Shown piece by piece: positions 33,807 through 40,659 of a stretch of 40,659 nt of DNA (within the stretch, counting starts at the first letter, position 1; the number at the start of each line of letters is the position of its first letter). A program made the translations under genes and the position numbers. Where the stretch lies: positions 1-40,659 of the forward strand of contig CAJTTD010000013.1 in NCBI GenBank assembly GCA_910579205.1. The letters are read 5' to 3'. A model generated the notes under the pieces. It had not been told where the DNA came from and searched no databases. It saw only the letters and a list, made by a program, of their open reading frames with translations. Origin of the DNA: an uncultured Christensenella sp. GTDB lineage: Bacteria > Bacillota > Clostridia > Christensenellales > Pumilibacteraceae.

Positions 33807-35093
33807 ATGGGTAAATATTTCGGCACTGACGGGATAAGAGGCAAGTACGGAGACAATCTCGACGCTGCGCTTGCGTATAAAGTCGGTCTCGCTATAGACG
33901 CGTATTTCGGGAAAGGCGTCGTAGTTGTGGGGCGCGATACGCGCGTTTCCGGACCTGAGATAGAAGCCGCGCTCATAGACGGCTTAAAACGCGGCGGAGC
34001 GGAAGTGCTGAGAGTGGGTGTCTTGCCCACGCCCGCAATAGCGCGCATGGCTATAAAGTATGGCGCGCTGTGCGGCATAGTCATATCGGCGTCGCACAAT
34101 CCGCCCGAGTACAACGGAATAAAAATGTTCGACGGTAACGGCGTCAAGCTGAGCGAGGAGCAAGAGGGGAGCATCGAGTACTATATAGACAACCCCACCG
34201 AACTGCGCGCAGTCGGATCTGTTTCCGATATATCGGACGCGCAGCAGCAGTATATCGATTATTTGGTCGAAACTGTCGATTGCGATCTTACGGGCGCAAA
34301 GGTATGGCTCGACTGCGGTTACGGCGCGGCTTCCACCGTTGCTCGGCAAGCGTTTGAAAAACTAGGCGCGTCGGTGGAGATAGAAAACTACAAGCTCCGC
34401 GGCGAAAAGATAAACTGCGGCTGCGGTGCGCTGCATCCCGATTATGTTCTGCACTCCATGGTGGGAACGGACTACAAGCTCGGGTTTTCTTACGACGGCG
34501 ACGCGGACAGACTTTCGTTTGTGTTCGACGGCAAGATAATGGACGGCGATTCGGTGCTTTATAATATCGGGCGCGAAATGCAGCTCAAGGACAATGTTGT
34601 CGTAGGCACTATATTGAGCAACACTGCGCTCGAACGTAGGCTGGAAAAAGACGGCAGAAGACTTGTGCGCACGCCCGTGGGCGACAAGTACATTTGCGAT
34701 CTCATGTTCAAAAAGAACTACAACTTGGGCGGCGAGCAGAGCGGACATTATATCGTGTACCCGCAAGCTACTACGGGCGACGGAATCATGTCGAGCATGA
34801 TTCTGACGAAAACGCTGTACAAAAACGGCAAGCTCGGCGAGTTTATGGAACTCAATCTGTTCCCGCAGAAAGCTATCGCCGAATATGCCGACGCGTCCAT
34901 CATGTACGATAAAGAGATGATCGACATGATAGAGAGCTATACCGAACGGCTTTCGGGCATAGGCAGACTGATAGTGCGCATGTCGGGAACGGAACCCAAA
35001 GTGCGCGTCATGTGCGAGTGCGAAGACGCGCGCAAGATAGACGAAGTGCTTTCGGTATTCAAAAAGTACATCAACAACAGAAGATCGGACTGA
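33807..35093 (+). CDS. glmM: Phosphoglucosamine mutase
   Basis: 428 aa. Converts glucosamine-6-phosphate to glucosamine-1-phosphate. GKYFGTDGIRGKYG is the N-terminal signature; VISASHNPPEYNGIK holds the phosphoserine; SYDGDADRLSF is the metal-binding loop (DGDADR); GGEQSGHYI is the sugar-binding block; and RMSGTEPKVRVMCE binds phosphate near the end. About 20 residues shorter than E. coli GlmM. GGAGG lies 6 bases before ATG 33807. Divergent from the glmS operon, with 218 bases between that hold both promoters, so the two consecutive pathway enzymes may be co-controlled. A terminator follows. Confidence 0.97.
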   Translation: MGKYFGTDGIRGKYGDNLDAALAYKVGLAIDAYFGKGVVVVGRDTRVSGPEIEAALIDGLKRGGAEVLRVGVLPTPAIARMAIKYGALCGIVISASHNPPEYNGIKMFDGNGVKLSEEQEGSIEYYIDNPTELRAVGSVSDISDAQQQYIDYLVETVDCDLTGAKVWLDCGYGAASTVARQAFEKLGASVEIENYKLRGEKINCGCGALHPDYVLHSMVGTDYKLGFSYDGDADRLSFVFDGKIMDGDSVLYNIGREMQLKDNVVVGTILSNTALERRLEKDGRRLVRTPVGDKYICDLMFKKNYNLGGEQSGHYIVYPQATTGDGIMSSMILTKTLYKNGKLGEFMELNLFPQKAIAEYADASIMYDKEMIDMIESYTERLSGIGRLIVRMSGTEPKVRVMCECEDARKIDEVLSVFKKYINNRRSD

Positions 35094-35102
35094 AAAATCA
35101 CC

Positions 35103-35138
35103 CATACCCGCCCGTTTATTGCGGACGGGTATGTTTTT
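35103..35138 (+). terminator. Intrinsic terminator after glmM
   Basis: CATACCCG (35103-35110) / CGGGTATG (35126-35133) with an inner CCG/CGG, then TTTTT. Confidence 0.9.
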
Positions 35139-35171
35139 ACGGCGCAAATCGACAAAATGTCGCTCTTATCA

Positions 35172-35200
35172 TTGACAAGACGCGTCGTTCATGATAAAAT
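35172..35200 (+). promoter_or_regulatory. Promoter of sugar dehydratase gene
   Basis: TTGACA (35172-35177), 17-base spacer ending TGA, TAAAAT (35195-35200). The leader is about 110 bases and includes a TTCGGGC (35222-35228) / GCCCGAA (35255-35261) hairpin. Confidence 0.85.
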
Positions 35201-35317
35201 AAAAACGTTAATATCTTGAGTTTCGGGCATAATTATTCTTAACGCAACGCAAACGCCCGAATCAAAGCGCTTGCGGCGAATAAAATAAACGGTATATTAT
35301 CGTTTGAATGAGTGCAA

Positions 35318-37447
35318 ATGAACGAAAAACAAAAAAAAGAAAACGGGAATAACGACGGCAAGCGCAAAAAGCGTTTGCAAAAACGTTCGAAAAACGATTT
35401 GGCTGCGTTGTTTTCGCCGCGTTATCGCAATGTGATATTTACATTTATACTCGACCTCGGTTTTACCGCGGCGGCGTTTTGGCTCGCGCGGTTCGCTATA
35501 TTTTATGCGGTCGATTTCCCGACCAACTATTTGAATTTCGAGATACCCATCATGCTGATAGCCGTTACCGTGCCCATCAGTATGTTCGCGTTGTTTAATT
35601 GCTATAATGTTGTATGGAAGTATGCGGGCAGAGTGGAATTTTTGCGCTTTGTCGCGTCGTATTTTCTGTCGTTCATAGTGTTATTGGTAGTCAAGCTCAT
35701 TCTAAACGTGTCGTTTAAAGTCGATCTTTGGACTACGCAGATAATACTTTTCTTGTTGTTCTCGTTGATATTGACGAGCGTGTTCAGATTTTCCAACATC
35801 ATCGCACGATACGTCAACCACTTGCGGCAAGGCAGCGTGTCCAACGCGACGCACAGCGAGGTAAAGCGCACCGTCATTATAGGCGCGGGCAATGTCGGGT
35901 CCATTCTGTTGGCGCGTTTTGTCAACAACCCAGAAGAAGGCTATATGCCAGTGGCGTTTGTGGACGACGACGTAAACAAGCAAGGGAAGTCGATAGGCAG
36001 CGTGCTTGTGGCGGGCGGACTGAACACCATTCAGCGCACGGTGGAAATATACAAGCCCGATATCTTTATCATAGCGATAACCGAACTTACCAAATCGCAG
36101 TTAAAGAGCATTTACGAGCGGCTTTCGCGGTATAACATACCCATTAAAACATTGCCGCCCATAAGCGACGTAAGACAGATCACCGACTCGTCGCTCGAGT
36201 TGCACGACATAAAGATCGAATCGTTGCTCGGAAGAGACGAGTTTGTCGTAAGGCAAGACCTTGTCGATATGTCCGTTAAAGACAAAGTAGTCATGGTTAC
36301 GGGCGGCGCGGGTTCTATCGGTTCGGAATTGTGCCGACAGGCTTTGAATTTCGGTTGTAAACACCTCGTGATATTCGATCAGCACGAAAACGGCATGTTC
36401 GCCATAGACCAAGAGTTCGGCAAAAAGTACGACGTATCGCGCTATACGCTTGTAATGGGTACCGTTCGCGAGGCGGACAAGCTCGCTACAGTGCTCGAAA
36501 AGTTCAAGCCCGAAACGGTTTTCCACGCCGCGGCGTACAAGCATGTGCCGATGATGGAGATCGCGCCGACGGAAGCTATCAAAAACAATGTTTTCGGCAC
36601 GAAAAACGTAATTGAGCAGTGCCAAAAGGCGGGCGTAAAACGGTTCGTACTCATATCTACCGACAAAGCGGTCAATCCCGCCAACGTAATGGGCGCGTCC
36701 AAGCGGCTTGCGGAAATGCTCGTGCAAACGCGCGCGGCGGACAGCGATATGCAAATGGCTGCCGTCAGATTCGGCAATGTTTTGGGTTCGTCGGGTTCGG
36801 TCATCCCCACGTTTTTAAAGCAGATCCACGACGGCGGACCTGTTACCGTTACGGACAGAAACATAAAGCGTTACTTTATGACTATACCCGAAGCGGTGCG
36901 GCTGGTGCTGCAAACGGGCGCGCTCGCGTCTAGCGGTCAAGTGTTTGTGCTCGATATGGGCGATCCCGTGTATATTTACGATCTTGCATGCAATTTGATA
37001 AGACTTAACGGCTATGTGCCCAATCAAGATATACAGATTGTTATTTCAGGTCTGCGTCCCGGCGAAAAGCTGTTCGAGGAATTGCGTTACGACAAAGAAC
37101 AAGTGGATAAAACTACCCACGAGGGAATATTCGTAACAAAGCTCGAAAAGATAGACAGAAAAAAATTCGACAAGCAGCTCGAAGAACTCGGTCGCATAGC
37201 GTGGGCGGAAGACGAGGACGGAGTGGAGAAAAAGGTATTCACCATAGTTCCGAGCGAAGCGCGCGAGCAAGCCATCAAGGAACGCGTCGCAAGCATGCGC
37301 GCGGCGGCGGCGGAAGCCAAGATGTCGGACGAACGCGATCTGCCGCATGACAGTGCTAAATCGAGCGACGAAAAAGCCTCGGAAAGCGCGGAAACTCTCG
37401 ATCTCGGCGGCGCGGTAGCGGCAAGCGCCGACGGCGGCAACGCGTAG
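35318..37447 (+). CDS. Nucleoside-diphosphate sugar epimerase/dehydratase (CapD/PglF type)
   Basis: 709 aa membrane enzyme, probably a UDP-GlcNAc 4,6-dehydratase for surface polysaccharide or glycoprotein sugars. After a Lys-rich start come four membrane segments (about 37-150), then a CoA-binding-like Rossmann domain (VIIGAGNVGS, about 186-300), then the catalytic SDR domain (VMVTGGAGSIGSELCRQ at about 325; STDKAVNPANVMGASKR, with Met replacing the usual active-site Tyr as in PglF/FlaA1; RFGNVLGSSGSVIP; RPGEKLFEE). An unusual Ala/Ser/Glu-rich tail of about 75 residues follows. ATG 35318 is assigned; GTG 35312 is possible, and no ribosome site is clear. Its own promoter and hairpin leader suggest separate control from glmM. 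Confidence 0.93.
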   Translation: MNEKQKKENGNNDGKRKKRLQKRSKNDLAALFSPRYRNVIFTFILDLGFTAAAFWLARFAIFYAVDFPTNYLNFEIPIMLIAVTVPISMFALFNCYNVVWKYAGRVEFLRFVASYFLSFIVLLVVKLILNVSFKVDLWTTQIILFLLFSLILTSVFRFSNIIARYVNHLRQGSVSNATHSEVKRTVIIGAGNVGSILLARFVNNPEEGYMPVAFVDDDVNKQGKSIGSVLVAGGLNTIQRTVEIYKPDIFIIAITELTKSQLKSIYERLSRYNIPIKTLPPISDVRQITDSSLELHDIKIESLLGRDEFVVRQDLVDMSVKDKVVMVTGGAGSIGSELCRQALNFGCKHLVIFDQHENGMFAIDQEFGKKYDVSRYTLVMGTVREADKLATVLEKFKPETVFHAAAYKHVPMMEIAPTEAIKNNVFGTKNVIEQCQKAGVKRFVLISTDKAVNPANVMGASKRLAEMLVQTRAADSDMQMAAVRFGNVLGSSGSVIPTFLKQIHDGGPVTVTDRNIKRYFMTIPEAVRLVLQTGALASSGQVFVLDMGDPVYIYDLACNLIRLNGYVPNQDIQIVISGLRPGEKLFEELRYDKEQVDKTTHEGIFVTKLEKIDRKKFDKQLEELGRIAWAEDEDGVEKKVFTIVPSEAREQAIKERVASMRAAAAEAKMSDERDLPHDSAKSSDEKASESAETLDLGGAVAASADGGNA

Positions 37448-37459
37448 TTTTGACATCGA

Positions 37460-37489
37460 TTGCATAATTGCGTCAGAATATAGTATATT
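37460..37489 (+). promoter_or_regulatory. Possible promoter of uppP
   Basis: TTGCAT (37460-37465), 18-base spacer, TATATT (37484-37489). An alternative TTGACA at 37450 lacks a good -10. Ambiguous. Confidence 0.4.
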
Positions 37490-37534
37490 TAATTGTGTAA
37501 TAAAGCGCGGCTCTTCACGGGCAAGGAGGCATAA

Positions 37535-38338
37535 ATGAATATGCTTTGGTGGCAAGCCATGGTATTGGGGCTTGTTCAAGGTTTTACGGAATTTTTGCCC
37601 GTATCGTCGAGCGGACATTTGATATTGGTGCGCGAACTTATGGGGTTGAACGTGAGCGCGTCGTCGCAGTTCAACCTTGTTTTCGATATCTTGGTGCATG
37701 TGGGCACGCTCATAGCCGTTGTTATCGTGCTTTACAAAGACATATTAGCGCTTTTCCGCAAACCGTTCAAAAGACTCGGCATGTTGATAGTAGCGAGCAT
37801 ACCCGCAGTTATCGTGGGTTTTACGTGCAAGGACTACATAGAACAGTATTTCTCCACCGCGCAATATCTGTGCTTTTTCTTTTTGTTTACCGCGATAATA
37901 ATGCTGATAAGCGAGATCGTGGCAAAACGCAACAAAGACCCCAAGGAGCTGAGCTGGGGCGGCGCGGTGGCAATGGGCGTAATGCAAGGCGCGGGAGTTT
38001 TTCCGGGGATATCGCGTTCGGGATCTACTATATTCGGCGGAACGGTGGCGGGTTCGAAGTCCAAGCAAGTGGCAACTTTCTCATTCTTGATGAGCATTCC
38101 CATAATCTTGGGCTCGCTGTTGTTGAGCGTTATCGACGTAGCTCAAGCGGGCGAGATAGCTTCCATAGACTGGTTCAGCGTGATAGTGGGCATGGCGTCG
38201 GCGTTTGCGTCCGGTTATTTCGCCGTCAAAGTAATGCTCAAGCTAATAGCAAAGGCTAATTTTAAGTGGTTCTCTCTTTATTTGTTGATAGTGTCTGTAT
38301 TTACGTTTGTCTACTATTTTCTTCCTTCGGTAAGATAG
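37535..38338 (+). CDS. uppP: Undecaprenyl-diphosphate phosphatase
   Basis: 267 aa, eight hydrophobic segments. Recycles the C55 lipid carrier used for peptidoglycan and other wall polymers and gives bacitracin tolerance. The two catalytic blocks are intact: LVQGFTEFLPVSSSGHLIL (Glu-rich motif plus Ser/His) near residue 13-31 and PGISRSGSTIFGG near 153. GAFSF-type helix (KQVATFSFLMSIP) follows. GGAGG lies 7 bases before ATG 37535. It precedes ddl by 37 bases and the two may be one transcript. Confidence 0.97.
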   Translation: MNMLWWQAMVLGLVQGFTEFLPVSSSGHLILVRELMGLNVSASSQFNLVFDILVHVGTLIAVVIVLYKDILALFRKPFKRLGMLIVASIPAVIVGFTCKDYIEQYFSTAQYLCFFFLFTAIIMLISEIVAKRNKDPKELSWGGAVAMGVMQGAGVFPGISRSGSTIFGGTVAGSKSKQVATFSFLMSIPIILGSLLLSVIDVAQAGEIASIDWFSVIVGMASAFASGYFAVKVMLKLIAKANFKWFSLYLLIVSVFTFVYYFLPSVR

Positions 38339-38375
38339 TGTAACACACATTGCTCCGAGGTCATATAAATCAAGT

Positions 38376-39470
38376 ATGGTCGGGGTATTTTTCGGTGGAA
38401 TGTCGTGCGAACACGACATCAGTATAATCACGGGTCTGCAAGCCATGTCGGCGTGCGGAAGGGACAATATAGGCGTTTACATAGACGAATGCGGCGTTTG
38501 GTGGACGAGCGACGGGTTCGACAGCGTTAACGCGGTCAAAAATAAACGGTTCAAAGGCAAGCGCGTGCATATCCGCGCGGGCGAACCGTTTTTGTATTGC
38601 AAAAACAAACGGCTGTGCAAGATAGATACGGCGCTTTTATGTATGCACGGCATGCTGGGCGAGGACGGCGCGTTGCAAGGCTTGCTCGAAATGAGCGGCA
38701 TTGCATATACGGGCAGCGGCATTCTCGCGTCCGCCGTGGGAATGGATAAACTCTGTTCCAAAAAGATATTCAAGGCGGCGGGTCTTAAGGTAGCGCCGTA
38801 CGTCGCTCTGTCTCGCGCTACCTACGAAAAGGATGTATCGACGGCGTTGAAACCGATCAAAACCAAGCTCGGTTATCCCGTTATAGTCAAGCCGTGCAAT
38901 CTCGGCAGTTCTATAGGAATTTCTGTAGCCAAGACCCAAGACGAGCTTTACACGGCGCTGCGCGTTGCGTTTGAATGGGACGACGTAGTAATAGTGGAAA
39001 AGGCTATCGAAAACTTTACGGAGATCAACTGCGCCGTCATAGGCGACGGACCGTTCGACGATTTTCTCGGCGGCGAAGCCGACCCGTCGGATACGGAACA
39101 GCCCGTCGGCTGGGAGAGCTTCTTGACTTTTTCCGATAAATATGCGGGCGATGTAAAAGCCACTCGGCACAAGATCCCCGCAGATGTCTCCGACGAAATG
39201 AACGACAAGATAAAATCGCTTGCCGTCAAAGCGTATAAAGCGGTCGGTTGTTGCGGGGTGGCGCGAATCGATTTCTTGGTCAGCGGCGATGATATATATG
39301 TAAACGAAATAAATACTATCCCTGGGTCGTTGTCAAACGCGTTGTTCAAGAGCGAGATAGACTTTACCAAACTGATAGATCTGCTCTTGGATAGGGCGGT
39401 GCGCCGAAAAAAACGTTTCGACGCTTTAAAACGCACTTACACTCCCGTCGATCCGATAATAGCAAAATAA
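38376..39470 (+). CDS. ddl: D-alanine-D-alanine ligase
   Basis: 364 aa ATP-grasp enzyme that joins two D-Ala for the peptidoglycan stem. VGVFFGGMSCEHDISI is the N-terminal block with the conserved Glu-His; LCMHGMLGEDGALQGLLE, then IAYTGSGILASAVGMDK; PVIVKPCNLGSSIGIS is the ATP-grasp lid; VARIDFLV and VNEINTIPGSL hold the Mg ligands. GAGG lies 15 bases before ATG 38376, farther than usual, and TATAAA sits 6 bases upstream, so translation may be coupled to uppP or nearly leaderless. It ends the run of cell-wall genes; a terminator follows. No vancomycin-type (D-Lac) features were looked for beyond these motifs. Confidence 0.96.
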   Translation: MVGVFFGGMSCEHDISIITGLQAMSACGRDNIGVYIDECGVWWTSDGFDSVNAVKNKRFKGKRVHIRAGEPFLYCKNKRLCKIDTALLCMHGMLGEDGALQGLLEMSGIAYTGSGILASAVGMDKLCSKKIFKAAGLKVAPYVALSRATYEKDVSTALKPIKTKLGYPVIVKPCNLGSSIGISVAKTQDELYTALRVAFEWDDVVIVEKAIENFTEINCAVIGDGPFDDFLGGEADPSDTEQPVGWESFLTFSDKYAGDVKATRHKIPADVSDEMNDKIKSLAVKAYKAVGCCGVARIDFLVSGDDIYVNEINTIPGSLSNALFKSEIDFTKLIDLLLDRAVRRKKRFDALKRTYTPVDPIIAK

Positions 39471-39497
39471 ATGTTTCTATACAAAACACGCAACTAC

Positions 39498-39533
39498 GCG
39501 GGGCGCTCGCCAAAGAACGCCTCGCTTTATTTT
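39498..39533 (+). terminator. Intrinsic terminator after ddl
   Basis: GCGGGGCG (39498-39505) / CGCCTCGC (39518-39525), one G-T pair, followed by TTTATTTTG. Confidence 0.8.
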
Positions 39534-39585
39534 GTCTTACGATCGAATAATTTATCTGCAAAAATCCGCTTGTTTATCAAAAATA

Positions 39586-39655
39586 TTGACAAATTGTGAA
39601 CAATGTGTTAACATTAATCTGTATATCCATATAATTGTGAACAAATTGTGAACAA
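39586..39655 (+). promoter_or_regulatory. Tandem promoters with three TTGTGAACAA operator-like repeats
   Basis: Promoter 1: TTGACA (39586-39591), 17 bases, TAACAT (39609-39614). Promoter 2: TTAACA (39608-39613), 16 bases, TATAAT (39630-39635). Exact copies of TTGTGAACAA lie at 39594-39603 (inside promoter 1), 39635-39644 and 39646-39655, the last two 11 bases apart, one helix turn. Each is a TTGT/ACAA dyad. A regulator binding there could block both promoters (inference). Confidence 0.65.
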
Positions 39656-39671
39656 AAAATAGGAGACTGAA

Positions 39672-40659
39672 ATGTCTAATAAAAAAATCTGCAAGAATAA
39701 AATAAGGTCTACAGTGTTGGCAGTAGGCATTTTGACTATTGTAGCATTATTAGTCGCGTGCATTGCTTGGGCGATTCCGACAGACAGTGTACTAGTCGAT
39801 AACTCTACTGTCGGAGATATTTCACAGTCTACTACATATGCGGATAATAACGCTGCCGGAGATAAGACCACTGTAGGAGCGTTAAATAATGGAGATATTT
39901 TAACGTATTCTTATAGTGGTAGTTATTATACGGTTAAACTTCCCGGAGGAACTTATAATTTTGAAGTATGGGGTGCACAAGGTGGCATGTGCACATATTC
40001 AAGTCCGAAAGATGGTGGCAAAGGTGGTTATGCTAAAGGCACGCTTACAGTTACCTCAAGTTTTACATTATATGTGTATGTGGGGGCAAAAGGAGGTACA
40101 GGCGGCGGTGCGGGCTTTAACGGTGGCGGTAAAGGTGCATCTGATAGCGGCGGTGGCGGTGGCGCTACAGATATGCGCATTAATTCTAATAGTTTATATG
40201 CAAGGGTAATAGTCGCAGGCGGTGGTGGCGGCGCGGAGTATGATGCTGCTAGTGATATACTGGATAGTGCGGGTGGAGGTACAACAGGTGGCGGCGGACA
40301 TGGAGATAGCTTTAATACTGCGAGTTCGTTTGGTACAACAGGCGGTACACAGACTTCCGGCGGTACAGGCGCCGTAAGCGGTTCGTTCGGTCAAGGGGCA
40401 AACACCAATATATCAGGTCATAGTGGCGGCGGCGGCGGCGGCTGGTACGGCGGCGGGGCCGGTCCGAGCAATGGAGACGGTGGCGGCGGTAGTGGTTACG
40501 TATTAACTTCTTCGTCGAGTAAACCAAGCGGATATTTACTTGGCAGTCAATATTATTTGACTGGTACAAGTATGGAAAACGGCAAGCAATCGGGCAACGG
40601 ACGCGCGAAGATAACCGCGGTGAACGTAAACAGTCCTCCTGTTCAACAGAGCAAGAGTA
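39672..40659 (+). CDS. Secreted glycine-rich protein (ALK-type Gly-rich domain), 3' truncated
   Basis: At least 329 aa; runs off the window with no stop. AGGAG lies 7 bases before ATG 39672. The N-terminus has a signal sequence: Lys/Arg start, hydrophobic 14-33, with both a lipobox-like LVAC (Cys30) and a peptidase site after AWA, so anchoring is unsure. From about 75 on there is a glycine-rich domain: YNFEVWGAQGG, GKGGYAKGTLTV, LYVYVGAKGG, GGGGGATDMRI, ARVIVAGGGGGA, GGGWYGGGAG, GGGGSGYV. This order matches the glycine-rich domain also found in ALK/LTK receptors and in bacterial surface proteins (PF12810, from memory). Codons favour GGT, ACA and GTA, unlike its neighbours, hinting at transfer or a fast-evolving surface protein. 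Confidence 0.85.
   Translation, partial: MSNKKICKNKIRSTVLAVGILTIVALLVACIAWAIPTDSVLVDNSTVGDISQSTTYADNNAAGDKTTVGALNNGDILTYSYSGSYYTVKLPGGTYNFEVWGAQGGMCTYSSPKDGGKGGYAKGTLTVTSSFTLYVYVGAKGGTGGGAGFNGGGKGASDSGGGGGATDMRINSNSLYARVIVAGGGGGAEYDAASDILDSAGGGTTGGGGHGDSFNTASSFGTTGGTQTSGGTGAVSGSFGQGANTNISGHSGGGGGGWYGGGAGPSNGDGGGGSGYVLTSSSSKPSGYLLGSQYYLTGTSMENGKQSGNGRAKITAVNVNSPPVQQSKS

Noticed and set aside
40080..40520. GGC/GGT runs as a CRISPR array or tandem repeat
   Set aside because: They are glycine codons inside the open frame of the secreted protein, with irregular spacing.

Overview
The window reads as chromosome from a spore-forming, Gram-positive-type bacterium of the class Clostridia. The evidence is a spore germination protease (gpr) divergent from rpsT, a SpoVB/MurJ-type flippase, a PadR-DUF1700-DUF4097 operon, Lgt with lipobox-bearing lipoproteins, consensus TTGACA/TATAAT promoters and GGAGG ribosome sites. 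An uncultured gut-type lineage near Christensenellales is my guess, not something shown. Base composition is close to balanced and even, except in the last gene (39.7-40.7 kb), which prefers GGT/ACA/GTA codons. No transposase, integrase, CRISPR array, phage gene or tRNA was seen.

Layout. 1-51 is the 3' end of a 16S rRNA gene, followed by its own terminator and no 23S gene, so the rRNA genes look unlinked. 0.2-8 kb holds an SGNH hydrolase, an NAD-dependent epimerase, the padR/DUF1700/DUF4097 operon and an ABC/FtsX transporter pair. The gaps between them carry five copies of a two-hairpin repeat, and one gap (7.74-8.01 kb) is a promoter-palindrome-terminator unit with no gene, a candidate small RNA. 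8-14.5 kb holds a flotillin-NfeD pair, a DUF3810 metallopeptidase, a tautomerase overlapping an ECF-type S component, and a lipid flippase. 14.6-19.7 kb is an overlapping pair of Ig-like/transglutaminase lipoproteins; the first has lost catalytic Cys and His, the second keeps the full triad. 19.8-27.3 kb holds an esterase, CCA-adding enzyme, VanW protein, and an lgt-membrane protein-pncB-coiled-coil operon. 27.4-29.7 kb holds rpsT (long charged tail), gpr and murI. 29.8-39.5 kb is rich in envelope precursor genes: apgM, glmS and a small membrane exporter on the minus strand, then glmM, a CapD/PglF-type dehydratase, uppP and ddl on the plus strand. The window ends inside a secreted glycine-rich protein gene with a repeat-studded promoter.

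How genes work together. glmS and glmM supply GlcN-1-P for UDP-GlcNAc; murI and ddl make D-Glu and D-Ala-D-Ala; uppP recycles the undecaprenyl carrier; the dehydratase uses UDP-GlcNAc for surface glycans; the SpoVB/MurJ-like protein may flip lipid-linked units. Lgt anchors lipoproteins such as the transglutaminase pair. At least four genes (14618, 20680, 23535, 33588) have promoters whose predicted start site falls on or within about three bases of the ATG and lack a ribosome site, suggesting leaderless mRNAs beside a strong Shine-Dalgarno system.

Limits: all family calls are by reading motifs. No search, folding or alignment program was run.
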